This document shows positions 16,618-24,135 of a stretch of DNA of 64,000 bases, in pieces (position 1 is the stretch's first letter; each line of letters begins with the position of its first letter). The stretch is from JAHEME01 sp034435035. GTDB lineage: Bacteria; Chloroflexota; Anaerolineae; Aggregatilineales; UBA3940. Position numbers and translations under genes: made by a program. Location of the stretch: assembly GCA_034435035.1 (NCBI GenBank), contig DAOTXW010000016.1:124001-188000 (forward strand). Reading direction: 5' to 3'. The notes below the pieces were generated by a model. That model had not been told where the DNA came from. It saw nothing but the letters and a program-made list of their open reading frames with translations, and did no database searches.

Positions 16618-18042
16618 TCAGGCCGGGGGGAGTGTCATCAGCCAGTCGTAGATATACGCGGTGGCGCGGCAGTCATCCTCGTTGTAGCGCAGGATGTTCT
16701 CAAGGTGGCTGCGATTGCCGTCTTCCAGCCACGCCAGGTAGGCCAGCATCGAGTCCTCGCCGCCGAGCGGATCTTCGCGCCAGGCATAGCCGATCAGCGG
16801 AGCCACCTGCTTCAGCGAATAGCTGCTCAGCGGCAGGACAACGGTCTGCTCCAGGACTGTTTGCAGGTTCACCAGGCGCTCCAGAAGGCGTGCAGCCTGC
16901 GGATTGGGTCCATAGCGGCGGTCAAGCTGCTGGATGACCGTGCGCTCGTAGTTCCCATAATGGATGACCGGCCCCGGCGTCGCCTGCAGGCGCGCCAGGA
17001 ATGATTCCCACATACGCAGCTCGTCTTCTGCGCTGGCTGCCAGTTCGTAGGTGAAGTGAGTCTCATCATCAACGCGGATCAGTGTGCCCATCAGGTAGTA
17101 GAGGCCCTCCGGCGGCACACTCTCTACGTCGAAGAAGATAACCGGCTGGCTGGCTGGTAGATCGGGGTTGCCGATGCGCTGCGCATCGCCGCTGTGCAGG
17201 GCACGGGCCCGCACGACCAGCGACCGGGCAGTCAGATCGCCCACCCCACGGATATCCAGCAGACTCTCAGGGCTGGCGGCCGCCAGCGCATTCAGCGTCC
17301 CCAGGCCGCGCGCATGCAGTGCCGACCACACCCGCCGCTGCAGGCCGGGGATCAGCGAGACATCGCGGCTTTCCTCTGCCAGCGGCCGGCAGAGGTTGTG
17401 CCAGGCACAGCTGTGGCATACAGAGGCGAGGAACGGGCGCGGCTCCTCCCCGCCTGCCAGCATGCGCACGTGGGCCAGTGCCTCCGCGAAAGCATCCGGC
17501 TCCAGCACCACCGCCTCCTCATGAAACAGCCGGGCGCTACCGCGCTCCGCAACGGGCACCCGCAGCAGCAGATTCCCCACGGGCCGCCGCCCCTGGATCG
17601 CCTCCAGCAGGGAGATGTAGGCCATCACCTGCAGACGATGTGCTCGCTGCGCGCTGCTGGCGGATTTGATATCTGCTGGCCGGTAGTAATAGTCCCCCCA
17701 GAGCGATCGGCCCGGCTCCCGCACCAGCAGATCCGGGATGCCGACCAGGTCCTCATGCAGCAGCACCCCCTGGTAGATGATCTCCGCGCCCTGCCGCATC
17801 ATCTCGAGCGTCTGCGCCGCGCCAGCCTCCAGATCATCGACCGGGTAGCGCGGGCGGGTCAGTTTCAGGGTGCTGGTCACCTGCTGCTCAAACTGGCGAC
17901 CCTGCCGGTACACCCATGCCTGGAAATCGGACAGGGGTGCGCGAACCGCCGGATCGCCGTGATGCTCCAGATAGACCCGTCGATCGCATTCGGCCAGGTT
18001 GTAGAAATCCTCAGCGCGGATCAGCTTGGCCATGCCTGCCAT
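16618..18042 (-). CDS. TM0106-type RecB-like nuclease with HhH and RNase H-like domains
   Basis: 474 residues (or 471 from the ATG at 18033). Three parts: an N-terminal PD-(D/E)XK RecB-like nuclease (~1-215) with LAECDRRVYLEH, GIPDLLVRE and YRPADIKSA as candidate active-site strands and four Cys (SVCHSCAWHNLC) that could hold an iron-sulfur cluster; a helix-hairpin-helix (~235-270; LLDIRGVGDLTARSL); and a C-terminal DEDD/RNase H-like exonuclease-type domain beginning VIFFDVESVPPE and ending NEDDCRAT. This set defines the TM0106 family, thought to act in DNA repair. The YigZ gene follows after 7 bp. Confidence 0.9.
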   Translation of the reverse strand: MAGMAKLIRAEDFYNLAECDRRVYLEHHGDPAVRAPLSDFQAWVYRQGRQFEQQVTSTLKLTRPRYPVDDLEAGAAQTLEMMRQGAEIIYQGVLLHEDLVGIPDLLVREPGRSLWGDYYYRPADIKSASSAQRAHRLQVMAYISLLEAIQGRRPVGNLLLRVPVAERGSARLFHEEAVVLEPDAFAEALAHVRMLAGGEEPRPFLASVCHSCAWHNLCRPLAEESRDVSLIPGLQRRVWSALHARGLGTLNALAAASPESLLDIRGVGDLTARSLVVRARALHSGDAQRIGNPDLPASQPVIFFDVESVPPEGLYYLMGTLIRVDDETHFTYELAASAEDELRMWESFLARLQATPGPVIHYGNYERTVIQQLDRRYGPNPQAARLLERLVNLQTVLEQTVVLPLSSYSLKQVAPLIGYAWREDPLGGEDSMLAYLAWLEDGNRSHLENILRYNEDDCRATAYIYDWLMTLPPA

Positions 18043-18050
18043 TGTAGCAG

Positions 18051-18088
18051 AAAAGCGCAGGGACAGCCCTGTGTGGGCTGCCCCTGCG
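18051..18088 (-). terminator. Terminator of the metalloprotease gene
   Basis: A 13-bp stem with one A.C mismatch (18056-18069 with 18075-18088, loop TGTGT), followed on the minus strand by TTTT. It lies between the protease stop and the start of the nuclease gene. Confidence 0.7.
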
Positions 18089-18108
18089 GATGATGGCCCA
18101 GATGGAAG

Positions 18109-20169
18109 CTATCGGGCAGTCACCGAGAGCTGGTACGGCGCCATCTGGATCGAGTGGCGGGCCAGGCCGCTGATCAGCACCACAGCGGTATCTACCTGCC
18201 CGTAATCGATATCCAGCGTTGCCGTCCCATCGACGACCGCCAGATCCTGGATGGTGGTCCGGCCATCCCTGCCGATCAGCGCGACTCGCAGCATCCAGGG
18301 CTGCGGGATGCGGTTGTGCTGTAGCACGAAGCCGTCGGCCACCCAGTCCCCCTCGCCGCTTTCCATATCGTCCGACCAGCCGATCTCCGGGATTGCCACA
18401 TCGTCAATGACCATCCCGCGCTCGCTGTAGGCTTCGTCGGTCACCAGCGCGAAGCGCAGCAGGATCGTCTGCCCGGCATAGGCACTGAGATCCACCGTCT
18501 CGTCGATCCAGACGGGGTTGCGCCCACCGCTGCGCCCGGTGAAACCGTGGCCAAAGTTGTTGCCCAGCGGGTCGCTGTCGGTGGTGGTGCGGGCGGGCAG
18601 GGTTGTCCAGGTGTTTCCGTCGTCGGTGGAAACCATCACATAGCCATAATCCCAGTCCCGCTCGATATGGTACCAGACAGCGAAGTTCAGGGTCGCGCTG
18701 TCTACCCCGCTGAGGTCCACTTCGCGGGTCAGCGTGCTGAACATCGAGTCGCGGTGATTGGACCACCAGGCGTTTGCGCCGCTGCGGGCATCTACCGGCA
18801 CCACCATGACCGTCTGCGCTCCGGTGAAGGTCAGCGTGGCTGGCCCCTCGCCGCGGACGCGGATGATATCGATCCCGTACTGGTTGACCTCGCCGGTATA
18901 CTCGGCTGGCAGGGCGCGAAAACCCTCGGTGATCTCTGCCGTGCCCACATTGGCCTCGCGGAAGGCGAAACGGCCGTCGGGGGCGGCAGCGGCATTGTTC
19001 AGCGCCACCGCGGTGGCATAGTCGGCCCATACCTGGTCGAAGGTCTGCTCCTCGCCGCTGGCGGCCAGCACCGCGTCGATGGAGTTGAATCCGTTGTCCG
19101 AATCGGCCACCAGCGCGGTGATGAAGTCCGCCCCGAATCGTTCATACAGATAGTCGATCACCAGATAGGCGTTGCCGTAGTCGGCTCCCTCGCTGCCCCA
19201 GAACCAGAGTGACTGATCCAGGTTGGAGATGTAGTCGGCCACCCAGTCATCGCCGCGCAGCCCGGCGATCTGCTGGGCCAGCTCGCTGAGGCCCTCGTTC
19301 ATCCACGATTCCTCGTCACCGTCCATGTTGGCATGCACCATGTGCTGGAATTCGTGGGCGAGTGTCTTGTTGAAGTACTCGCTGGCGATGCCGCCGGTGC
19401 CGGGGATCGACATGAAGAACATCTCATGCTCGTTGGAGTACGGCTCGACGATGACCGGCAGGGAATCGGGGGCGCTGAAGTAGCCGCCCACACCTCCCAT
19501 CCGGTCCGAGCTGACGATGTGCAGTATCGGATCGCCATCGATGCCGGGAGATGCCTCCGTGCCAAACACCGCGCGAACCGCCTCGTAGGAGGCATCCCAT
19601 GTATCAGCGGCTGCCTTCCAGTCCTGTGCCGTAGCCGGGAACCGGGTGGCATTGACCGCCACACTGCCGGTATCCAGCCAGAAATAGCCGTAGCGCGACT
19701 TGGTGATCAGCTCCGCCTCGATCTCCAGGTACTCGTTCGTGTCTGCATTGCTGATCCAGAACGTGGCAATGTCGCCGACCTCAAAGGCCTCCACGGGTTC
19801 TGTCGGAGGCTCCGGGATGTCATTCGGGTCGACGCCCTCCAGTGCGATGGCATTGGCAACCGGGTCGCTGATCGGGATCACGATGGCGTCCAGCCGTTCC
19901 TCCAGCGCGCGGTCTGCGTCGGTCGGTGCGCCGAGCATCTCCAGCGCGGCGGCGGGCTCCGGCGTGGCGGTAGCCTCCGGCACTTCCGTAGGTTCGGGGG
20001 TGGCGGTGGGCTCGGGGACCGGCGTCTCCGTTGGGGATGCGGTATTCGTGGGTGCGACAGGCTCTTCCGTCTCCGCCGCCTCCCCGGCCGGCGATGCGGG
20101 TGCGCCGGTGCAGGCTGCCAGCAGCAGCATGGCGGTCAGCAGCAGCGCTGCCTTCAGGATGTGCTTCAT
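18109..20169 (-). CDS. Secreted zinc metalloprotease lipoprotein (gluzincin/M6-like)
   Basis: 686 residues from the ATG at 20169, preceded by GAGGAGGAG; an ATG 24 bp earlier lacks a ribosome site. Signal peptide with lipobox LLLAAC (lipid Cys20), then a Thr/Pro/Glu-rich linker (~21-80). The catalytic zinc site is H272-E-F-Q-H276, with the third ligand E292 in WMNEGLSELAQ. The C-terminal ~250 residues look like beta-sandwich modules (MVIDDVAIPEIGW, as in MAM/jelly-roll domains of immune-inhibitor-A-like proteases). It probably digests extracellular protein at the cell surface. It has its own promoter and terminator, so it is monocistronic. Confidence 0.88.
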   Translation of the reverse strand: MKHILKAALLLTAMLLLAACTGAPASPAGEAAETEEPVAPTNTASPTETPVPEPTATPEPTEVPEATATPEPAAALEMLGAPTDADRALEERLDAIVIPISDPVANAIALEGVDPNDIPEPPTEPVEAFEVGDIATFWISNADTNEYLEIEAELITKSRYGYFWLDTGSVAVNATRFPATAQDWKAAADTWDASYEAVRAVFGTEASPGIDGDPILHIVSSDRMGGVGGYFSAPDSLPVIVEPYSNEHEMFFMSIPGTGGIASEYFNKTLAHEFQHMVHANMDGDEESWMNEGLSELAQQIAGLRGDDWVADYISNLDQSLWFWGSEGADYGNAYLVIDYLYERFGADFITALVADSDNGFNSIDAVLAASGEEQTFDQVWADYATAVALNNAAAAPDGRFAFREANVGTAEITEGFRALPAEYTGEVNQYGIDIIRVRGEGPATLTFTGAQTVMVVPVDARSGANAWWSNHRDSMFSTLTREVDLSGVDSATLNFAVWYHIERDWDYGYVMVSTDDGNTWTTLPARTTTDSDPLGNNFGHGFTGRSGGRNPVWIDETVDLSAYAGQTILLRFALVTDEAYSERGMVIDDVAIPEIGWSDDMESGEGDWVADGFVLQHNRIPQPWMLRVALIGRDGRTTIQDLAVVDGTATLDIDYGQVDTAVVLISGLARHSIQMAPYQLSVTAR

Positions 20170-20207
20170 AACTCCTCCTCGATTGTCTGGCAAAACTGGT
20201 GGCTCAG

Positions 20208-20236
20208 ATGATAGTCACATCCGGGGGCGCTGCCAA
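20208..20236 (-). promoter_or_regulatory. Promoter of the metalloprotease gene
   Basis: Minus strand: TTGGCA (20236-20231), 17-bp spacer, TATCAT (20213-20208), about 40 bp before the start codon. Confidence 0.6.
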
Positions 20237-20250
20237 GTGCCCGGCGGGGC

Positions 20251-20460
20251 CTAGGCCGGCAGGGCGCGCCGCAGCCTCCGCAGCCAGTTCTCGCTAGCAC
20301 GGCCCGGATCGCATCGTCGGGGTAGCCCAGCGCGGCCAGCGTATCGCCAATCCGCGGCAGGTCTGCAGCGGAGTCCATCCCCGCCGGGATCGCCTCCAGC
20401 CCGAAGCCGCCGTCCGGGTCAGAGCCGATCGCGGCATGGGCGAACGCTGCCGGCCGGCTC
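20251..20460 (-). pseudogene. Decayed C-terminal remnant of an M19 membrane dipeptidase gene
   Basis: The minus strand reads AAIGSDPDGGFGLEAIPAGMDSAADLPRIG and continues to GYPDDAIRAVL, as near the end of M19 (renal-type) dipeptidases ('iGSDFDGG...ip.gi.d.adlp.l...L...G..e..i..ilg.NwLR'). At about 20293-20296 the frame breaks: shifting by one base resumes with ENWLRRLRRALPA and a TAG at 20253-20251, which is the normal end. The 5' three quarters of the gene, including most metal ligands, is missing, and the T-box promoter starts exactly where homology stops. No functional product is possible. I infer a deletion or rearrangement that placed new sequence upstream. Confidence 0.7.
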
Positions 20461-20492
20461 TTGACAGGCTGTGATATACTGAATCGTATATA
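20461..20492 (+). promoter_or_regulatory. Promoter of the T-box/phenylalanine hydroxylase transcript
   Basis: Two readings are possible. An extended -10, TG-A-TATACT (20472-20480), would start RNA near 20487. Alternatively TTGACA (20461-20466) could pair with TATATA (20487-20492), but the 20-bp gap is long. The TTGACAGG...TATACT string recurs before folE. Confidence 0.55.
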
Positions 20493-20826
20493 AGTTGTCC
20501 AATTCTATAGCCACGGCTGGGAACGGGGTCCCAGTAGAGACGTGCCGGTGACAGCAGAGAGCCTGCGGGTGCTGAAAGCAGGCTGCACGGCCCGGATCGA
20601 ACTACCCCCGGGAGCTTCCTGAAGGAACGGCCTGAATGGCCCAATGTCAGGGCGGGTGCGCCCGTTACCGCGCAGGAGCGCCGTGCAAAGCGGGCGCTCC
20701 GGCTCAAGGCAGACGGCTGCGGCTTTGCCTGCATCAGGCAGCCTCTGCGAAGCAAGGTGGTACCGCGATTCGGGTCCCTTCGGCCGATTTGCCCTTGCCT
20801 GCCGTTAAGACAGGCAGGGGTTTTTT
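20487..20826 (+). promoter_or_regulatory. T-box leader (tRNA-sensing riboswitch), candidate Tyr specifier
   Basis: The T-box sequence AAGGTGGTACCGCG (20754-20767) and the CCCTT that closes the antiterminator bulge are unmistakable. UGGU at 20758-20761 would pair with the acceptor end of uncharged tRNA. Stem I is also visible: CCCAGTAGAGACG (specifier-loop 5' side), the AGAGAG...GGTGCTGAAAGC apical region at 20556-20583, and GAACTACCCCCGGGAG at 20599-20614 as the specifier strand. The codon UAC (20603-20605, Tyr) is the best specifier, since the gene behind it makes tyrosine; CUA (Leu) is the neighbouring frame. The leader ends in a U-tract terminator, so control is by transcription attenuation. 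Confidence 0.9.
20792..20826 (+). terminator. Regulated terminator of the T-box
   Basis: Stem CCCTTGCCTG (20792-20801) with CAGGCAGGGG (20811-20820), one G.U pair, followed by six T (20821-20826). It competes with the antiterminator that holds the T-box motif. Confidence 0.9.
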
Positions 20827-20872
20827 GTTCGGCATGAGCGGGCCGCGCAGGCAGCAGGTGCTGTGTGAATTC

Positions 20873-20910
20873 GCCCTTGCCTTCCGTCCGGAGGCAGGGG
20901 CATTTGTTTT
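20873..20910 (+). terminator. Second terminator-like hairpin, near copy of the T-box terminator
   Basis: GCCCTTGCCT (20873-20882) pairs with AGGCAGGGGC (20892-20901) and is followed by ATTTGTTTT. Both stem arms almost repeat the first terminator (GCCCTTGCCT at 20791-20800; GGCAGGGG at 20813-20820). It lies between the T-box and the GGGGAGGAAAG ribosome site of the hydroxylase gene. Confidence 0.55.
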
Positions 20911-20925
20911 GGGGAGGAAAGCACT

Positions 20926-21612
20926 ATGACGCTGTGTATCGATGAGAAGGACGCGGTGTGGGAGACGCTCTTTACCCGCCAGATTGACCGGGTGCGGCGC
21001 TGTGCCTGCAGCGCCTATCTGGAAGGGCTTGACATCCTGAGGTTGCCTGCCGATCGCGTCCCCGGATTGGATGAGCTGAACGCGGTGATCACCCCGCGCA
21101 CCGGCTGGCGCACGCTTCGCACGACCGTTCGCTATTCGGACGCTGTGCAGTGGTATCACCACTTCGCCCGCCGTGAGTTCCTGGTCACCGACTACCTGCG
21201 CTCCCGCGAGGAGCTGGATTTCACGCCCGAACCGGATATGTTTCACGATATCTTCGGGCACCTGCCATTTATGGTGCTGCCCGAGTACACCGCGCTGCAG
21301 GAGATGTTCGCCCCGGCTTTCCACCGCGCTGGCCCGGAGCAGCGCGAGCAGATCAAGCGGCTGGCCTGGTTCAGCACGGAGTTCGGCCTCATCCGCGAGA
21401 ACGGGGATATCAGGGTCTTCGGGGCAGGGCTGATCTCCTCGGCAGGCGAGATCGAGCATGCCCTGTCCGGCGCTGTGCCCATCGAGCCGTTCACCATCGA
21501 GAATGTGATCGCGCACCCCAAAGCGATTTACTGCTTCAACGAGGTGCTGTTTGTGTTTGATTCGATCCCGGCGCTCAGGGCAGAGCTGGCGCGTTTCTTT
21601 GATACCCTGTAG
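20926..21612 (+). CDS. phhA: Phenylalanine 4-hydroxylase (aromatic amino acid hydroxylase)
   Basis: 228 residues, ATG after GGGGAGGA. Pterin- and Fe(II)-dependent monooxygenase converting Phe to Tyr. The iron triad is complete: H107 and H112 in MFHDIFGH, E152 in STEFGLI. IYCFNEVLFVF near the C terminus matches the family's closing segment. The length fits a bacterial single-domain enzyme without the N-terminal ACT domain, so it lacks allosteric Phe control and expression is set by the T-box instead. folE follows 162 bp downstream. Pterin carbinolamine dehydratase (phhB/dcoH) is not in the window. Trp or Tyr hydroxylase is possible by fold, but the Tyr specifier argues for Phe as substrate. 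Confidence 0.93.
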   Translation: MTLCIDEKDAVWETLFTRQIDRVRRCACSAYLEGLDILRLPADRVPGLDELNAVITPRTGWRTLRTTVRYSDAVQWYHHFARREFLVTDYLRSREELDFTPEPDMFHDIFGHLPFMVLPEYTALQEMFAPAFHRAGPEQREQIKRLAWFSTEFGLIRENGDIRVFGAGLISSAGEIEHALSGAVPIEPFTIENVIAHPKAIYCFNEVLFVFDSIPALRAELARFFDTL

Positions 21613-21615
21613 GAC

Positions 21616-21635
21616 GACAATATCAATATATTGTC
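21616..21635. repeat. Perfect palindrome upstream of the folE promoter
   Basis: GACAATAT-CAAT-ATATTGTC has 8-bp perfect arms and a 4-bp centre, 3 bp after the hydroxylase stop and 6 bp before the folE -35. A dimeric regulator site is the likeliest role; there is no U-tract to suggest a terminator. Confidence 0.6.
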
Positions 21636-21641
21636 CAGTAT

Positions 21642-21670
21642 TTGAAAAGATATTGACAGGATGCTATACT
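21642..21670 (+). promoter_or_regulatory. Promoter of folE
   Basis: TTGAAA (21642-21647), 17-bp spacer, TATACT (21665-21670) with an extended TGC. It gives a ~100-nt leader, so folE can be expressed independently of the T-box. Confidence 0.75.
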
Positions 21671-21688
21671 CTGAACTCTCTGGGCAGC

Positions 21689-21747
21689 AAGGGGTAAGAA
21701 ACCGACCCCTGAGCCGGTCTGAAGCAATGCCCCGGATTGCCCGGGGC
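21689..21747 (+). other. Structured folE leader with alternative hairpins
   Basis: AGGGGT and ACCCCT can pair around 21689-21709, and a perfect 7-bp GCCCCGG-ATTGC-CCGGGGC stem lies at 21729-21747. GCAAT (21724-21728) can instead pair with ATTGC (21736-21740), which is exclusive with the larger stem. No known pterin, THF or preQ1 riboswitch motif was recognised. Confidence 0.35.
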
Positions 21748-21774
21748 TATATCATGTAGAGTAGCGAGGAAGCA

Positions 21775-22446
21775 ATGTCGGGTATCAGAGCGCGGAACGG
21801 GAATGGCCGCCGCGGCGAGCAGCTGGAAGCTCAGGTGCAGGATCGGCCTGTGCTGGAGAGTCTGAAGGTCGTGGAGGCAGGGCATGATCAGGTCGCCATC
21901 GAAGAAGCCGTCCGGGCGATTCTGACGGCGGTGGGCGAGGACGCGGAACGCGATGGCCTGCTGGATACGCCGTCCCGCGTGGCCCGCATGTACGGCGAAC
22001 TGCTGGCCGGCTACGGGCAGACCGTCACCGGGGTTATCAAGGATGCTATGTTCGATGTGCAGTACGGCGACGGCGAGATGATCGTGGTCAGCGACATCGA
22101 GTACAGCTCGATGTGCGAGCACCATATGCTCCCGTTCACCGGAAAGGCGCACGTAGCCTACATTCCCGGCGAGCGCGTGGTCGGGCTGAGCAAAATCCCG
22201 CGCCTGGTGGAGATGTTCGCCCGCCGCCTGCAGGTGCAGGAACGCCTGACCAATGAGATCGCTGACGCGCTGGCAGACGCGGTGGGGGCTGCTGGCGTGA
22301 TGGTGCTGGTGGAAGGCCATCACTCCTGCGCCTCACTGCGCGGGGTGAAGAAGCACGGCGTCAACATGGTCACCACAGCCCGTCGCGGGGCCTTCAGGAC
22401 GGATCGCGCCCTGGTGGACGAGTTTTACCGGATGATCGGTCGGTAA
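21775..22446 (+). CDS. folE: GTP cyclohydrolase I (FolE)
   Basis: 223 residues; the ATG follows GAGGAAGC. Cytosolic homodecamer subunit converting GTP to dihydroneopterin triphosphate, the first step of folate and tetrahydropterin synthesis. Zinc ligands C114 and H117 lie in MCEHHMLPF, with C185 in GHHSCASLRG. GLLDTPSRVARMY and IPGERVVGLSKIPRLVE are family signatures. The first ~30 residues are a variable extension. Its position behind phenylalanine hydroxylase suggests that it supplies the pterin cofactor, and folB/folK lie about 11 kb away. A strong terminator follows. Confidence 0.97.
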   Translation: MSGIRARNGNGRRGEQLEAQVQDRPVLESLKVVEAGHDQVAIEEAVRAILTAVGEDAERDGLLDTPSRVARMYGELLAGYGQTVTGVIKDAMFDVQYGDGEMIVVSDIEYSSMCEHHMLPFTGKAHVAYIPGERVVGLSKIPRLVEMFARRLQVQERLTNEIADALADAVGAAGVMVLVEGHHSCASLRGVKKHGVNMVTTARRGAFRTDRALVDEFYRMIGR

Positions 22447-22517
22447 CTTTTATCGGAACTGCCAGTGGGTAATATCCAGCGGCTCCTCTGTAAGTGTATT
22501 GGTAGAAACACGGCGGG

Positions 22518-22555
22518 GCGGGGGCGGCTTATCCGGGTTGCCCCCGCGGCTTTTT
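22518..22555 (+). terminator. Rho-independent terminator after folE
   Basis: GCGGGGGC (22518-22525) pairs with GCCCCCGC (22540-22547), followed by GGCTTTTT. Confidence 0.85.
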
Positions 22556-22597
22556 AGGCGCGCGCCGGCGGCGATTTCCCTCCACCCGAAGCGCGAC

Positions 22598-22790
22598 TAT
22601 AATACTGCCCCACCGATCGGCAGGATGATGACGCTTAGCGGGGGGGACAGAAGCGAACCGCTCAGGCTGCTGGCTGGCTGCCCTGGCTCACCCGGACGAC
22701 GAGTCGGTGCGGCTGGTCACGAGGTTCATCCGGCGCCGGGCGAGCGAGCTGCCCAACAAATCATGCAGTCAGAATCGTCCACCCCATAGC
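22598..22790 (+). other. Non-genic stretch with a -10 box and a possible gene relic
   Basis: The interval 22447-22807 has no intact gene. TATAAT (22598-22603) has no clear -35 and could serve the TMEM175-like gene. Frame reading from 22674 gives LAALAHPDDES, the metal-binding motif of PIG-L/LmbE deacetylases, but the flanking residues do not fit that family well. A decayed fragment or chance are both possible. Confidence 0.25.
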
Positions 22791-22807
22791 ACTACAGGCG
22801 GTTCCCG

Positions 22808-23473
22808 ATGTTGCAACTGCCCGAACAGGATAAAGAAACCGCCCGGATTGAAGCCTTCAGCGATGGGGTGATGGCTATCATTATCACGCTGCTGGTGTTT
22901 AGCGTCCAGGTTCCTGCGCCGGAAGTCGTAGTAGAAATCGGCTTGCTGCAGGCCTTACTTGATCAGTGGACGACCTATCTGGCGGTTTCAGCCAGTTTCT
23001 TCTTCATCCTCGTGATGTGGATCAATCATCATCGTCTTTTTACCGCCATTCGTCGCGCTGATAACAACCTGTTGCTGCTGAACGGGCTGCTGTTGTTCGG
23101 TATCAGCATCGTGCCCTTCACCACGGCACTGATGGCAGCCTATTTGCGGCATCAAGAGCGCGTAACGGCGGTGATGATCTACAACGGGTGGTCGCTGGTA
23201 GTGGCGGTCTTCTTCAACCTGTTGTGGCGTTATGCTTCGCACCAGAACCGCCTGTTCAGCCCTCGCACTGACCCGGCGCTGGTGGCCTTCATCTCGCGCC
23301 AGTATGCCTTCGGGCCAGTGCTGTATCTGGCGGCGGTGATGCTGGGGCTCATCAATCCATTTCTCAGCCTGGGCCTGAATATCGCGCTGGCGGTCTTTTT
23401 CGCACTGCCCAACCGGGCCGTGAGTCAACTTATTGAAGAGCAGACACAGCAGACAGAAAGAGAAAAACCATGA
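22808..23473 (+). CDS. TMEM175-family potassium-channel-like protein (DUF1211)
   Basis: 221 residues, six predicted membrane helices. The first helix has the family signature RIEAFSDGVMAIIITLLV (pore-lining FSDG), and a later helix has FFFILVMWINHHRLF. Bacterial TMEM175 homologues form tetrameric K+-leak channels. Weak ribosome site. The stop overlaps the next start by ATGA. Other potassium-type genes occur at 51-57 kb, but no direct link is visible. Confidence 0.88.
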   Translation: MLQLPEQDKETARIEAFSDGVMAIIITLLVFSVQVPAPEVVVEIGLLQALLDQWTTYLAVSASFFFILVMWINHHRLFTAIRRADNNLLLLNGLLLFGISIVPFTTALMAAYLRHQERVTAVMIYNGWSLVVAVFFNLLWRYASHQNRLFSPRTDPALVAFISRQYAFGPVLYLAAVMLGLINPFLSLGLNIALAVFFALPNRAVSQLIEEQTQQTEREKP

Positions 23474-24060
23474 AAATCGGTGTAATTGGCACCGGCCGCA
23501 TTGGCGGCACATTGGGCTCGGTATGGGCATCTGCCGGACATGACGTGCTATTCGGTGTGCGCGTTACCAGCCGTTCCTACGAGCTTCCAGGCACAATCGG
23601 CACGGTCGAGGAAGCCATCCAGCATGGCGAGGTGATCCTGTTCGCCATCCCCGGGCGCAGCTTACTTGAGGTGGCTGCCCCGCTTGAACTGACGGGCAAA
23701 ATCATCATTGACGCGACCAACGGCGGCGATTCTCCCGAGCAGCCGGTTGTGCGGGCGTTAGCGGCGCTCAAACCGGGGGCATTCGTTTACAAAGCCTTTA
23801 ACACGCTCGGCTTCGAGAATTTCCAGCAGCCGACTTTTGATGGCGAGCGTGGCGATATGCTATTTATCGGGCCAGAAGCACATCAGGAGCGTGTGGCCGG
23901 GCTGATCCGTGAGGTAGGGCTGAATCCGCTTTATGCAGGCGATCTGGATCAGACGGGCGTGCTGGATGCGGCGCTCTCGCTGTGGTTCGGCCTGTCACGC
24001 CGTTTGGGGCGGCATCTGGCTTTCCGCGTGCTGCATGATGGCATAAGCCGGATGCCCTGA
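23470..24060 (+). CDS. NADP-binding F420/NADP oxidoreductase-like protein (NPD family)
   Basis: 196 residues. The N-terminal Rossmann loop MKIGVIGTGRIGGTLGSVWASAGHDVLFGVR is the dinucleotide site of the F420H2:NADP-oxidoreductase/ferric-reductase-like NPD family. IIDATNGG and VYKAFNTLGFENF (strand plus substrate loop) are also typical. Related proteins reduce NADP with F420 or act as imine-reductase-like enzymes; the electron partner here is unknown. Co-translated with the TMEM175-like gene. Confidence 0.82.
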   Translation: MKIGVIGTGRIGGTLGSVWASAGHDVLFGVRVTSRSYELPGTIGTVEEAIQHGEVILFAIPGRSLLEVAAPLELTGKIIIDATNGGDSPEQPVVRALAALKPGAFVYKAFNTLGFENFQQPTFDGERGDMLFIGPEAHQERVAGLIREVGLNPLYAGDLDQTGVLDAALSLWFGLSRRLGRHLAFRVLHDGISRMP

Positions 24061-24135
24061 ATCCGTGGCCATGTTCAGAACAGGCGCTGATGGCCTGCAT
24101 GGCGAGAGATGCTGGCCGGTGAAGACAGGGTTGCC

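Noticed and set aside
20461..20480. TTGACA with TATACT as a normal sigma-70 promoter for the T-box
   Set aside because: The hexamers are only 8 bp apart, far too close; an extended -10 or a regulator site is more likely.
21671..21774. THF or preQ1 riboswitch in the folE leader
   Set aside because: Hairpins are present but none of the conserved core sequences of these classes can be found.
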